Source: Bin80 sp965220935 (lineage in GTDB: Bacteria > Bacteroidota > Rhodothermia > Rhodothermales > Bin80). From it: a stretch of DNA of 64,000 nt. The position numbers and the translations under genes are program-made. The notes beneath the pieces are model-generated. The model was given only the letters and a program-made list of their open reading frames with translations, was not told the DNA's origin and did no database searches. This document shows positions 16,986 to 26,310 of this stretch, piece by piece. The DNA lies in contig OZ244857.1 in NCBI GenBank assembly GCA_965220935.1, positions 558,001-622,000 of the forward strand. Direction: 5' to 3'. Each line of letters starts with the position of its first letter. Position 1 is the first letter of the stretch.

Positions 16986-17825
16986 TCAGATTCTAGTACG
17001 AGATGAAAATGCCTCAGATGGAGACCAGTCATCAACACTTTCGTCGCGAACAAATATTGACTCAATCTGAGAAACGGTCGCTTCGGTCTCCTCAACCTCG
17101 GAGAGCAGTACGTCAAGTTGGTAAGTGATCTCCTCAGGATTATTCAATGTGAGTGATTGCTCGTGGATATATTTAACCACATCCTCAATAGTGGCAACTT
17201 GCGCCTCAATCATTTCCAGTTGCTCTTGACTCTGTTTGAATCGTTGTAATCGTTGCTCAAGAACTTTCAGTCTTCGGAGTTTGATATTGCGCAGAGGTTC
17301 TGATGCATGTACAAGATCCGCTTCAAGTGCAGCGATCGCAGTAGCGAGTTCCTGTTCATTTCTACGCTGACCAAACGCCATATAGCGTTCTTGCTGGAAC
17401 ATCAGCTTTAGACAGGAACTCATCAATCCTTCAATCTTTGCGGCATGGCTTTCTAATATCCCTTGAGATGCGAAACTGAACTTCTGATAGTTAGCATGCA
17501 ATTCCTTTTCTAAATCTCTAAGGCGTGCGTATCGACGCTGATTCACTCGGCTTAGCTGGCGATACATTTCGCGCTGGGAGGGGGGTTTAGCTGCAACCGC
17601 AGCATGTTTAGCACGGATCAGATTACGGAACCTCTTTTGACGTGGGGTGTAGCCAAGAATTAAAAGTTCAGAAGCGACCACAACCGTCAATAGAGACTGA
17701 AACAGTAAATTTCCACCATCAATAAACCCCATGCCGAGAGACGCACCAATTCCGACAGTTAGAAATGAGAGATTCCATGGATGAAGAAATGCCTCACGCG
17801 TATAATTAATGTCTCCGTCTTTCAT
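16986..17825 (-). CDS. Membrane-anchored coiled-coil protein of the PspA operon
   Basis: The family is not recognised. The 279 residues begin with two hydrophobic segments (about 20-36 and 40-58, including FLTVGIGASLGMGF and LLTVVVASELLILG), forming a likely membrane hairpin. A long helical, charged region follows (about 70-260) with repeated Glu/Gln/Arg heptads such as LRRLKVLEQRLQRF and EQLEMIEAQVATIEDV. The product is probably an inner-membrane protein with a cytoplasmic coiled coil. It lies 9 bases downstream of a small unknown ORF and 15 bases upstream of the CorC gene, in the operon led by the PspA homologue. It could be a membrane partner of PspA, but this is inferred only from position and architecture. 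Confidence 0.75.
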   Translation of the reverse strand: MKDGDINYTREAFLHPWNLSFLTVGIGASLGMGFIDGGNLLFQSLLTVVVASELLILGYTPRQKRFRNLIRAKHAAVAAKPPSQREMYRQLSRVNQRRYARLRDLEKELHANYQKFSFASQGILESHAAKIEGLMSSCLKLMFQQERYMAFGQRRNEQELATAIAALEADLVHASEPLRNIKLRRLKVLEQRLQRFKQSQEQLEMIEAQVATIEDVVKYIHEQSLTLNNPEEITYQLDVLLSEVEETEATVSQIESIFVRDESVDDWSPSEAFSSRTRI

Positions 17826-17834
17826 GGGTTACGA

Positions 17835-18170
17835 TCAGATAGCATCGTCGGATCTCAGGTGTGGCCCGATTGTCTTGCTAGTTGGGGCGGTAGATTCAGC
17901 TCCAGATGTTCTGAGCGCCTCATCAGGTGGTTGATTTTCCAGAGCGACTTCAAGCCGCGCCTCATTCAGTGCGGTTTCAGAATTGAGTTTTTGAGTAAGA
18001 TGATCAGTTGACTCATCAGTTATATTTTCCAGTGAGTCAACCATGCTTTCAAGGGCTCGGTCAATTGTCTGGCGTTTTCGTGATGCATTGACTGATTTGA
18101 GAAAGTGTTTTCGCTCGCGTAACTCTTTGACATATTGTTCTCTGAGACGAGCTCGCTCCTTTTCGGGCAT
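17835..18170 (-). CDS. Small charged helical protein of the PspA operon
   Basis: The family is not recognised. The 111 residues start with a very basic-acidic helix (MPEKERARLREQYVKELRER). A middle section, ALESMVDSLENITDEST, is followed by TALNEARLEVALE. That last motif resembles NEARIEIALDSVDVQ in the C-terminal part of the preceding PspA homologue, so this gene may derive from a duplication of the PspA C-terminal region. The C-terminal 30 residues are low complexity. It starts 2 bases after the pspA stop, which indicates translational coupling. A modulator of PspA oligomers is one possibility; no function is proven. Confidence 0.7.
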   Translation of the reverse strand: MPEKERARLREQYVKELRERKHFLKSVNASRKRQTIDRALESMVDSLENITDESTDHLTQKLNSETALNEARLEVALENQPPDEALRTSGAESTAPTSKTIGPHLRSDDAI

Positions 18171-18172
18171 GA

Positions 18173-18934
18173 TTAGTTCTCGCGAGTACGTGTGCGCCCC
18201 AGAGTCTTATCCTCATGATCTGTACTCTCATCGGGGATACGTTCTGAATTTGAGTCTGGAGCATCAGTAATGCCCATTTCTAGCTTCATCTGATTGACGA
18301 TTTCCGAGCCCCGTAATTGTTCGGCTTCTTCCTCAAGAGTCAGTGATTGAACATCAACAGAATCAAGAGCGATCTCAATGCGCGCTTCATTGCGGGCGGT
18401 TTCCTCATCAATGCGCTGAATCATCTCATCGTGAGTCTGATCAATTCCGCCAGTTTCAAATTGCTCAAGAGCGTCAGCAACATTTTTCTGCCATTTGGAG
18501 CGCTCATTAGCGCGTAAGGCTTCTTGAGCAGCATCAATCTTTCGTTGACGCTCACGCATGAATGCTTTCTTGACTTGTTGTGCTTTATCATAAGCAGCGG
18601 TGGCATGAGCAAGTTGTTCCTGGGTTTTCTCAAGATTTTCTTGAGCGGTTTCAAAGCGCACGGCTTGTTGACGTGCGAGGTCCTCGCGTCCACTTTTGAT
18701 CGCAGATTGAATCTTTGACTTTAGGGTCGCAACCAGACCTGTGAGGCGTTTCACCTCCTTTTGAAGCATAATGACATTTGCTTTGACGGTTGCGATGTTT
18801 TCATTCATTTTCGGGACCTGATCATTGAGCTCCCGAATATTTTGTTCAAGAATCAATCTTGGGTTCTCAAGAGATGATATCGCACCCCCAAAAATAGAGC
18901 GCACCGCGCGTTTAAATCTTGACCACAATGACAT
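18173..18934 (-). CDS. pspA: PspA/IM30 (Vipp1) family envelope-stress protein
   Basis: This is a 253-residue ESCRT-III-like membrane-remodelling protein. It starts MSLWSRFKRAVRSIFGGAIS, the family's amphipathic helix, followed by ENPRLILEQNIRELNDQVPK and the long coiled coil with ANVIMLQKEVKRLTGLVATL and ENLEKTQEQLAHATAAYDKA. The Asn-Pro near residue 24 and the absence of transmembrane segments fit PspA. A C-terminal extension rich in Glu and Asp (about 200-253) resembles the next small ORF. It heads the operon with two unknown genes and a CorC protein. In Proteobacteria PspA is controlled by PspF and PspBC; none of those is seen here. Confidence 0.92.
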   Translation of the reverse strand: MSLWSRFKRAVRSIFGGAISSLENPRLILEQNIRELNDQVPKMNENIATVKANVIMLQKEVKRLTGLVATLKSKIQSAIKSGREDLARQQAVRFETAQENLEKTQEQLAHATAAYDKAQQVKKAFMRERQRKIDAAQEALRANERSKWQKNVADALEQFETGGIDQTHDEMIQRIDEETARNEARIEIALDSVDVQSLTLEEEAEQLRGSEIVNQMKLEMGITDAPDSNSERIPDESTDHEDKTLGRTRTREN

Positions 18935-18991
18935 TGGACTATAGTTTATTATATATCAAAATTTAGAAAAATTTGCACATGTATTAAGGAA

Positions 18992-20326
18992 TCAAGATTG
19001 AGACTCCCACCCATGAATGCTTAGACGATCCATGATCAGGTCTGGTTTCTTGACTGGAGTTTTAGAGAATTGAAAAGCGTCCATGAGCTTCGCAGAAAAT
19101 GCATCAATTAAATCATTATTGCGCGCGAAAAGGCTCGCTAATGGTAGACCAGGGGTTACGCGGTCGCCAGCTTCAAGGTGGAGGAAAATTCCCGCCTCGT
19201 GATCCACCTCATCGTCCATGACCAGTCGACCTGCCCCAAGGCTATTGGCGATTTCGGCAACTTGAAGTGCATCAATGTCAGATACGTAGCCATTGATATC
19301 TAAAGGAACATTCAGTGTAACGGGTTCAATGGTTCGCATGCGAAGGGTTGGGTTATTAACAACCTGAGCATCCCCTCCCTGAGCGGATACAATCTTGCCA
19401 AAGAAATCCAGTGCACGACCAGATGACACTGCATTACGGGCAGTTTCTACACCTTCCATGGGGTTATCGGCCAGACCAGCTAGTGCAATCATTTCGCCAC
19501 TGAGAGAAATCGATAATTCTAAAAGGTCCTGGGATCCTTCACCTCTTAGGCATTCAATGGCTTCTTCAACCTCAAGCCAATTCCCGACTGCTCTACCGAG
19601 AGGCATATCCATATTGGTTAGTAGGGCGATAGTACTCATGCCAAAATGCTCTCCTACTTTAACGAGTGTTTCTGACAGTTGGCGAGATTGATCTTGATCG
19701 GTCATGAATGCTCCGCGGCCAGATTTTACATCTAACACCAACCCACTGAGTCCCTCGGCAAGTTTCTTACTTAATATGGAGGCGGTGATAAAAGGAATAA
19801 AGTCAACACTCGCAGTGACATCCCTGAGTGCATAAAGCTGGCGGTCTGCGGGGGTAATTTCTTGAGTTGCTCCGATCATTGCAACCCCTAAATCACTGAT
19901 CTGTCTGTAAACATCAGAAATGGTGAGATTCGTGCGGAATCCTGGAATTGATTCCAGTTTATCCAGCGTTCCTCCGGTGTGCGCAAGGCCTCGTCCAGAG
20001 ATCATAGGAACACGAACTCCACAGGAGCCTGCAATGGGGGCGAGAATAAGAGATACGGTGTCACCCACACCACCCGTGGAGTGTTTATCAATGACCCTAG
20101 ATGACTCTGCACCAAAGTCCAAGGTGCGCCCCGATTTCAACATTAACTCGGTGAGCACGATGGTCTCATTAGATGTCATCCCACGTAGCTGAGAAGCCAT
20201 TAGGAATGATGACATCTGATAATCAGGAATACGCTTTGCAGTGTATCCGTCTATCAAAAACGAGAGTTCGCTTCGTGAAAGTTCCTGACCATCTCGCTTT
20301 TTCTTAATAATTGCCACTGCATCCAT
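18992..20326 (-). CDS. deoA: Thymidine/pyrimidine-nucleoside phosphorylase
   Basis: This enzyme splits thymidine (and perhaps uridine) with phosphate into base and (deoxy)ribose-1-phosphate for nucleoside salvage. The 444 residues are normal. The family signature is present as SGRGLAHTGGTLDKLESIPG, preceded by the phosphate-binding KHSTGGVGDTVSLILAP. LALRDVTASVDFIPFITAS-like and VLDVKSGRGAFM segments follow, then a C-terminal domain with LGAGR. The start MDAVAIIKKKRDGQELSR is typical. It lies 57 bases after rpmE2 and 57 bases before pspA, all on the minus strand. The sequence does not separate strict thymidine from broad pyrimidine specificity. Confidence 0.95.
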   Translation of the reverse strand: MDAVAIIKKKRDGQELSRSELSFLIDGYTAKRIPDYQMSSFLMASQLRGMTSNETIVLTELMLKSGRTLDFGAESSRVIDKHSTGGVGDTVSLILAPIAGSCGVRVPMISGRGLAHTGGTLDKLESIPGFRTNLTISDVYRQISDLGVAMIGATQEITPADRQLYALRDVTASVDFIPFITASILSKKLAEGLSGLVLDVKSGRGAFMTDQDQSRQLSETLVKVGEHFGMSTIALLTNMDMPLGRAVGNWLEVEEAIECLRGEGSQDLLELSISLSGEMIALAGLADNPMEGVETARNAVSSGRALDFFGKIVSAQGGDAQVVNNPTLRMRTIEPVTLNVPLDINGYVSDIDALQVAEIANSLGAGRLVMDDEVDHEAGIFLHLEAGDRVTPGLPLASLFARNNDLIDAFSAKLMDAFQFSKTPVKKPDLIMDRLSIHGWESQS

Positions 20327-20383
20327 GTCAATGTAAAATAGGTGATGGGTCGGTCAATGAAGTGGGAACAGAAGATAGGATAA

Positions 20384-20602
20384 TTATTTAGGATGAGCAG
20401 TTTTTTCATATCGACGGCGAAATTTTTCAACACGCCCAGCGGTATCAACATACTGACGTCGACCTGTATAGAATGGATGGTTAGTGCTGTCAACATCTGA
20501 GATATATTGCTCAGAGCCCATCGTTGAGCGCGTAACAAACTCTGTTCCATCAGCGAGTCTCACTCTAATTGGCTGATATTCGGGGTGGATATCTTTTTTC
20601 AT
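20384..20602 (-). CDS. rpmE2: 50S ribosomal protein L31, type B
   Basis: The start MKKDIHPEYQPIRVRLADGT is at 20602. The open frame extends 12 codons further upstream, but that extension overlaps uvrB and matches no L31. The resulting 72 residues contain the L31 block NHPFYTGRRQYVDTAGRVEKF. The four zinc-binding cysteines of type A L31 are absent, so this is the zinc-independent type B paralogue. It sits between uvrB (32 bases upstream) and deoA (57 bases downstream) on the same strand. Confidence 0.95.
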   Translation of the reverse strand: MKKDIHPEYQPIRVRLADGTEFVTRSTMGSEQYISDVDSTNHPFYTGRRQYVDTAGRVEKFRRRYEKTAHPK

Positions 20603-20634
20603 AACATTATAGTAGTTGATAAGATAAAGTAAAT

Positions 20635-22719
20635 TCAATCACTAGCATTGGAATTGGTTCCATTTTTGATCATGGACTCTATCTGGTTGATTGTATCTCG
20701 AAGATTGGCCGCCTTTTCAAAGTCCATTGCATCGGCGGCTTCGAGCATTTCAGCGTTCATCTGAGTGATCAATTCTTGTTTTTCTGAATCTGTAAGCATT
20801 TTGATCAATGGGTCATTCAATTTAGGTGTGATTTCATCGGGTTGAGATTTGGATAGCACAGGGGTTTCACCATCGGGTTCTCGTTGTTCGGCGACAACTG
20901 TTCCTCGGAGAATTTCGGAGCGATCCTTATAGACGGTCCTTGGGGTAATTCCATGTTCTTCATTGTAGGCAAGCTGTTTGGTGCGGCGGCGTTTGGTTTC
21001 ATCAAGCATTCGTTGCATGCTTCCAGTGACCTTGTCGGCATAGAGGATAATTTTACTATTAATATTTCGAGCTGCGCGCCCCGCGGTCTGAATCAGAGAG
21101 CGGTCACTTCGGAGGAACCCCTCTTTATCGGCATCAATAATTGCGACTAATGATACTTCTGGCAGGTCAAGTCCTTCCCGAAGAAGGTTTACACCAACGA
21201 GGACATCAAAGTTGCCCAATCGGAGATCTCGCAATAATTCAACTCTTGTGAGTGTATCAATATCAGAATGGAGGTATCGAACTCGAATTCCGAATGAATC
21301 AAGATAATCAGTCAGATCTTCAGCCATGCGTTTGGTGAGTGTTGTGACCAAAGTTCGCTCTTTGCGTTGATTGACCGAGCGGATTTCATCAAGTAGGTCA
21401 TCAATCTGATGTTCGCTGGGTCGAATAAAGACAGGTGGGTCGGGAATGCCAGTTGGGCGAATCACTTGTTCTATAAATTCTCCCTCGGATTTAAGTAGCT
21501 CATAGTCGGCTGGTGTGGCGCTCAAATAGATTGTGGATTGCTGTCGCTCTTCAAATTCGTCAAATGTCATCGGACGATTATCTAGGGCCGATGGTAAGCG
21601 GAACCCATGCTCAACAAGCGTGAGTTTCCGGGCACGGTCTCCGTTGTACATTGCTCTAATTTGAGGAATCGTGGCGTGGCTTTCGTCAATCACTAAGAGA
21701 AAATCATCAGGAAAGTAATCAAGAAGGCAGTATGGCCTCTGCCCCTCATTTAGGCCAGTCATATGGCGACTGTAATTTTCAATGCCAGAGCAGTAGCCGA
21801 GTTCACGGATCATTTCAAGATCAAACAGCGTGCGTTGTTCAAGGCGCTGTGCCTCAAGCAGTTTTTTATTTTGCCTGAGGCTTGCCAAACGCCAGTGGAG
21901 TTCATCTTCAATTGCAGAAATGGCGCGATCAATTTGTTCTTGGGGAGTCATGAAAATCCGAGATGGATAGAGTGTCAAAGTCACTTCTTGAGAGGCAATC
22001 TTTGATCCAGTAACTGGGTTGATTGACAGGATCTCTTCAATCTCATTTCCCCAAAACATGATTCGATAGGCGATGCCATCGGAATAAGTAGGGTAGATAT
22101 CTACGGAGTCTCCACGGACACGAAAAGTTCCAGGTTGGAGATCTAAATCATTGCGCTTATAGAAGATTCCGATGAGTTGCAGCAGCAGATCATTTCGATC
22201 AATAGTTTGCTCTGGAGATAGCTGTACAATATGAGATTTATACTCTGCGGGGGATCCTAGACCGAAAATACAAGAGACGCTGGCTACGACAATGACATCA
22301 GAGCGGCCAGATACAAGTGCGCTGGTGGCCCTAAGCCGCAATTGATCAATGCGGTCGTTAATTGAGAGATCTTTCTCAATATAGGTATCACTTTGAACGA
22401 TGTAGGCTTCTGGTTGAAAATAGTCATAGTAAGAAATAAAAAATTCGACAGCATTATTGGGAAAAAATTGCCGAAACTCAGCATAAAGCTGTGCGGCCAG
22501 AGTCTTATTATGACTCATGACAAGGGTTGGCTTACTTAGGTTGCGAATTACATTACTGATAGTAAAGGTTTTACCCGAGCCTGTTACCCCAAGTAAAGTT
22601 TGATGCGGCCTCCCCTGAATTACACCTTCGGTCAGAGATTGAATTGCATCTGGCTGATCTCCAAATGGTTCAAATGGAGCACACAACTCAAATGGATTCT
22701 GAGAAACTTCAACAGCCAT
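20635..22719 (-). CDS. uvrB: UvrABC excinuclease subunit B
   Basis: This is the damage-verifying helicase-like subunit of nucleotide excision repair; it receives DNA from UvrA and recruits UvrC. It has 694 residues, normal length. Visible are the Walker A GVTGSGKT (44-51), the beta-hairpin YYDYFQPEAYI that clamps the DNA, the DESH box (VIDESHATIPQ), ATPADYE, motif V/VI with GVNLLREGLDLPEVSLVAI and QTAGRAARN, and the C-terminal UVR motif MDFEKAANLRDTI that binds UvrC. The start ATG at 22719 has no Shine-Dalgarno sequence, as for most genes here. A photolyase also occurs in the window, so both light-dependent and dark repair are present. Confidence 0.98.
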   Translation of the reverse strand: MAVEVSQNPFELCAPFEPFGDQPDAIQSLTEGVIQGRPHQTLLGVTGSGKTFTISNVIRNLSKPTLVMSHNKTLAAQLYAEFRQFFPNNAVEFFISYYDYFQPEAYIVQSDTYIEKDLSINDRIDQLRLRATSALVSGRSDVIVVASVSCIFGLGSPAEYKSHIVQLSPEQTIDRNDLLLQLIGIFYKRNDLDLQPGTFRVRGDSVDIYPTYSDGIAYRIMFWGNEIEEILSINPVTGSKIASQEVTLTLYPSRIFMTPQEQIDRAISAIEDELHWRLASLRQNKKLLEAQRLEQRTLFDLEMIRELGYCSGIENYSRHMTGLNEGQRPYCLLDYFPDDFLLVIDESHATIPQIRAMYNGDRARKLTLVEHGFRLPSALDNRPMTFDEFEERQQSTIYLSATPADYELLKSEGEFIEQVIRPTGIPDPPVFIRPSEHQIDDLLDEIRSVNQRKERTLVTTLTKRMAEDLTDYLDSFGIRVRYLHSDIDTLTRVELLRDLRLGNFDVLVGVNLLREGLDLPEVSLVAIIDADKEGFLRSDRSLIQTAGRAARNINSKIILYADKVTGSMQRMLDETKRRRTKQLAYNEEHGITPRTVYKDRSEILRGTVVAEQREPDGETPVLSKSQPDEITPKLNDPLIKMLTDSEKQELITQMNAEMLEAADAMDFEKAANLRDTINQIESMIKNGTNSNASD

Positions 22720-23073
22720 TGATGATAGTCATAAAGGATAATAACATGAAGATATAAATGGAATTAATACATGGCTCGGCTGAAAATCCCACACAGAGAG
22801 ATATCTGTGACTGCTATAACGATCAAACTAGTGTAGAGGAAAATATTTTTGCGGCAAGGTCCAGATTACTGATGAAATTATTGACTAAATATTCAATTCG
22901 GAATTCAAATCATCAAGATCTATATCACGGGTTTTTATGCATATGGAAATACAGGAGCGTGAAGCAACTCAATTCTGACTGACATTGTAACAACCTAAAC
23001 ATTCGTCATCAATAAATATTGGTTGATGATGGAGCGAGTGTCGTAATAGGGGAATGCTTTAACATTCTACTTT
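22720..23073. other. Intergenic region between uvrB and ilvE
   Basis: This 354-base AT-rich region holds no recognisable gene. A weak inverted repeat, TCATCAA (23006-23012) with TTGATGA (23023-23029), lies 45 bases past the end of ilvE in its direction of transcription and could mark the ilvE transcript end. The uvrB promoter should lie near 22720-22800. Confidence 0.4.
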
Positions 23074-23982
23074 TTAGTAAACCTGAGTTAGCCAGTTAAA
23101 CGGGTCAATTCCATGTTTGACAACGTTTAGAAATGCATCCTGTAACTTTCGGGTAATGGGTCCAGGTTTTCCATCTTTAATGATATACTTATCAACCGAA
23201 CGAATCGGAGTAATTTCGGCAGCTGTGCCAGAGAAAAAAAGTTCATCCGCAATATAGAGAGATTCGCGAGGTATACTTCCCTCATGTATTTGGATGCCAG
23301 CATCTTTCGCTAGTTGTAGCACCGTTGCGCGCGTGATTCCGGGCAATATAGAGAGGCTTGTAGGAGCGGTGTATAATTCGCCATCGCGTACGATAAATAA
23401 ATTTTCTCCGCTTCCTTCGGCAAGATAACCAGAGGTGGTGAGCATGATTCCCTCTGTATATCCGTTGAGAATCGCGTCCATTTTGACAAGGCTAGCGTTC
23501 AAGTAGTTTCCACCAGCTTTGGCAAGTGTTGGGACTGTATTGGGGGCAAATCGGTTCCACGAAGAGACTTGTACGTCAATCCCCTCTTCAAACGAGTCTT
23601 TTCCCAGATAAGGGCCCCATTCAAAGACAGCAATAGCCGTTTCAATGGGGTTATCCAATGGATTAACGCCCATAGGCCCAAATCCTCGAAATATGACAGG
23701 ACGAATATAACTAGATTTGAGTTTGCTGTTAGACAGAGTTTTAATGGCAGCTTGCTCAAGCGTTGACTGATCATAAGGAACTTGCATACGATGTATCGTT
23801 GCAGAGTCAAGTAAGCGCCGTATATGTTCACGCAGGCGAAAGATACCAGTCCCCTTGTCAGTATCATAAGAGCGGATCCCTTCAAAAACGCTTGATCCAT
23901 AATGGATAGCATGTGAGAGCACATGAACCTGAGCGTCCTTGTGAGGAACTAATTTACCATTAAACCAGATATCGTGGGTCAT
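23074..23982 (-). CDS. ilvE: Branched-chain amino-acid aminotransferase
   Basis: This PLP enzyme catalyses the last step of valine, leucine and isoleucine synthesis and the first step of their breakdown. The 302 residues fit class IV aminotransferases. Visible are IWFNGKLVPHKDAQVHVLSH, the substrate-site YGSSVFEGIRSYDT, the block around the catalytic lysine in LAKAGGNYLNASLVKMDA, the signature AEGSGENLFIVRDG, and LPGITRATVLQLA with TAAEITPIRSVD. Nothing is missing. It stands alone between two gaps, with no other ilv or leu genes nearby, so it is probably its own transcription unit. Confidence 0.95.
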   Translation of the reverse strand: MTHDIWFNGKLVPHKDAQVHVLSHAIHYGSSVFEGIRSYDTDKGTGIFRLREHIRRLLDSATIHRMQVPYDQSTLEQAAIKTLSNSKLKSSYIRPVIFRGFGPMGVNPLDNPIETAIAVFEWGPYLGKDSFEEGIDVQVSSWNRFAPNTVPTLAKAGGNYLNASLVKMDAILNGYTEGIMLTTSGYLAEGSGENLFIVRDGELYTAPTSLSILPGITRATVLQLAKDAGIQIHEGSIPRESLYIADELFFSGTAAEITPIRSVDKYIIKDGKPGPITRKLQDAFLNVVKHGIDPFNWLTQVY

Positions 23983-24188
23983 TGAAAAAAATCAAATACG
24001 CGCTTACGCGTGAGATAGGGTTCGGTTGCGTTTTGGTGCAAACTATCTCAAAAAAATGAAATTAACGAAAATACAGATTTGAAAAAGGATGATTAGTGAG
24101 ATTCTATGCACAAAATGAAACGCATGTCATTTTATCAATCTGATCTCTGTCGGAGGGTTCTAATCTCTAGGCATTAAGGGTTCATTTA

Positions 24189-24905
24189 TCAAATGATTGT
24201 GAGTTTTTTTCGCAGATGCTGTGAGATGATTGCGAAGCGAAAAATAATTCCAAGAATCTTTACCGAGGCTTTGATAGTCCCAGTCAGAGTGCCAGTTATT
24301 TTAGATACTCCAACCCGTCTGCGATAAGATACTGGTACTTCGGTAATTCGTAATCCTGAGAGATGTGCCTTAATTTGCATCTCAACAGTCCAACCAAAGG
24401 TTGGATCTCGCATATCTAAATTCATTAAAGATGCATATCTGATTGCTCGAAATGGTCCTAAGTCGCTGTAGTTCACTCCCCAGATCCATCGCATCAGCCT
24501 ACATGCAAGTCGATTCCCCCAGCGTGCTTGCAACAAGAGAGCGCCTTTTTCGCTTACTCCAGTAGTTCGACTTCCAACGACGAAATCATGGGTTTCTTTG
24601 AGGATTGGCTCCACCAAGAAAGACATCTCGTCTGAATGATCTGAATAATCTCCGTCAAGAAATACAATGAGATCAGGGTTCCGAGTGGCCGCGTAGGCGA
24701 GTCCCCTCAGGCACGCATAGCCGTAGCCACGTCTTGATTCGTTTACAACAGTTGCTCCAGCTAGGGATGCATGCGCTTCGGTTGCATCTGTAGATGCATT
24801 ATTGACGACGACAACCTCGGAAACCAGATCATCTGGGATATCTCCAATCACTTGTCCAATGGCTTCTGCCTCGTTAAATGCAGGGATGATGACAATGATT
24901 TTCAT
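24189..24905 (-). CDS. Family 2 glycosyltransferase (polyprenyl-phosphate sugar transferase type)
   Basis: This 238-residue GT-A glycosyltransferase is related to dolichyl-phosphate mannosyl/glucosyl transferases. The N-terminal IVIIPAFNEAEAIGQVIGDI begins the nucleotide-sugar fold. VVVNNASTDATEAHA and the metal-binding FLDGDYSDHSDEM follow, then VVGSRTTG and GPFRAIRYASLMNLDM (acceptor side). It lacks the C-terminal transmembrane pair of DPM3-like fusions, so it is probably peripheral. The likely product is a polyprenyl-phosphate hexose used for cell-surface glycans; donor and acceptor are not known. It stands alone, with 206 bases upstream of ilvE and 386 bases before the next gene. Confidence 0.9.
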   Translation of the reverse strand: MKIIVIIPAFNEAEAIGQVIGDIPDDLVSEVVVVNNASTDATEAHASLAGATVVNESRRGYGYACLRGLAYAATRNPDLIVFLDGDYSDHSDEMSFLVEPILKETHDFVVGSRTTGVSEKGALLLQARWGNRLACRLMRWIWGVNYSDLGPFRAIRYASLMNLDMRDPTFGWTVEMQIKAHLSGLRITEVPVSYRRRVGVSKITGTLTGTIKASVKILGIIFRFAIISQHLRKKLTII

Positions 24906-25291
24906 TCTAATGAATTTCGATAGTTATCAGGGAGATGAAAAGACTATTGAATATAGACATACCAACAATGACGATGAAGATCACTTGAACTAGCCTCAAA
25001 CGGGGCTCCGTGTCTACCTACCATCACAAATGGACACTTGCTGGTAAAAATACAAGTTTTACTCATGTCTCTGGTTGCAAGGAAATTAATTTATAATACT
25101 TAATAGGTCAGCAAAAATTGCTCAGGTATTGATTTCTCAATTACACGCAACCAAGCGGGGCTTTGTCAATCTGCTTGTTATCATTAGGAGTATGTGGTTG
25201 CAGTGATGGCCCAACAGTATTACTATCCATTCGTTGATGATAAACCTGAGCATTGATAAAGCGTTAGAAATCAGCACTAATTTAATAGATC
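24906..25291. other. Divergent intergenic region
   Basis: This 386-base AT-rich gap lies between the minus-strand glycosyltransferase start and the plus-strand membrane-protein start. It presumably contains both promoters. No RNA gene or conserved motif was recognised. Confidence 0.4.
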
Positions 25292-25609
25292 ATGGAAGAT
25301 CAAGATATTCACATAGTGCCACATGATAGTGGAGCAAATCATAAACCGAGGGTATCTATTGAACGCGTACGTCTTCGCATAATTATGGCCGTATTGGCTG
25401 CCATAGTCTTAATCTTTGTCATGCAGTGGGTTTTGAATCCTTACGGAGATAAGGATTATGCAGAAATTCCTCACGGAGATCACTCCCATTTCGTCCCCAG
25501 AGATAGGGATCCAAATGTTCCGATTTCAAATTTTCCAAGAAATCCACCTGCTACAAACGAACGAATCACACCAGATGGTCGGATCGTACCTAAGTTGGTA
25601 GAGGATTAA
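25292..25609 (+). CDS. Small single-pass membrane protein
   Basis: The family is not recognised. The 105 residues have a polar N-terminus (1-29), one strong transmembrane segment (about 30-47, IIMAVLAAIVLIFVMQWVL), then a Pro/His/Asp-rich tail that is probably outside the cytoplasmic membrane (IPHGDHSHFVPRDRDPNVPI). The basic residues before the segment (VRLR) favour an N-in topology. The frame is intact. It faces a decayed region downstream. Confidence that it is a real gene rests on the clear membrane segment and protein-like composition. Confidence 0.6.
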   Translation: MEDQDIHIVPHDSGANHKPRVSIERVRLRIIMAVLAAIVLIFVMQWVLNPYGDKDYAEIPHGDHSHFVPRDRDPNVPISNFPRNPPATNERITPDGRIVPKLVED

Positions 25610-25810
25610 ATGAGTCATCGCCCCAATAGAGTTGGGTATGGTTAATTAATCTATATATTTGGATCCAACAATCATTCATTTTAATCTATACGTATCACAG
25701 ACTAGATACACACGGAGATACTCAAGTGAGTTTTCTGTGAGATGTGTATTCCTAAACTCAATTTAGTGTTCATGCTTCAAAGGGTTTGGAAGGGAAAATA
25801 CTATTAATAG

Positions 25811-26310
25811 ATGACTACTTTGAAAAATCAATTATCTGAGAGACGACCTGATGCAGGCCAACTCACTATATTATGGAGATTGTCTGGAATGGATGCTGAA
25901 ATGGCTCATCAATCGGTGGACTTGATTTATCTGAATCCTCCGTTTAATTCAAAGGCAACCAACTCTTTCATACAGGTGGGGTGATGTACAATATCGTGCA
26001 TTTAGTGATACTTGGGTCTGAGATCGTGCTGCCGAAGAAAGATTGCATAAATATCTCAATGCCTCTGCATTAAAGGCACATGATTCCATATATGGAATGT
26101 ATAGGATTCTGCGACCATGCGGCATGCTTGCTTCACACTTCATCCATTAGATACCCATAGTGTGAGGAGGGAAATTGCAACAGATTCCACTGTTCATATT
26201 GATAACTATGATTTTCCGAGAATGCAGACTTGGTCAATAGATGATTACTTTCAAATCGACTTCCCCAGTTGCCGATGATGAACGATTCATATACTGTAAA
26301 TCCTTGATTC
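25811..26310 (+). pseudogene. DNA (adenine/cytosine-N4) methyltransferase relic
   Basis: Starting at ATG 25811, the first frame reads SVDLIYLNPPFNSKAT. This is motif IV of amino-methyltransferases, with Asn replacing the usual Asp of DPPF. A frame change near 25970 leads to VQYRAFSDTW, a TGA where Trp is expected, and DRAAEERLHKYLNA, then YRILRPCGMLA. Further on, FPRMQTWSIDDYF and, in another frame, LPQLPMMNDSYT resemble the C-terminal part of such enzymes. The target-recognition and motif I regions are lost. The product is dead. An intact restriction partner was not seen; the region to 27100 is degraded. Confidence 0.68.
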
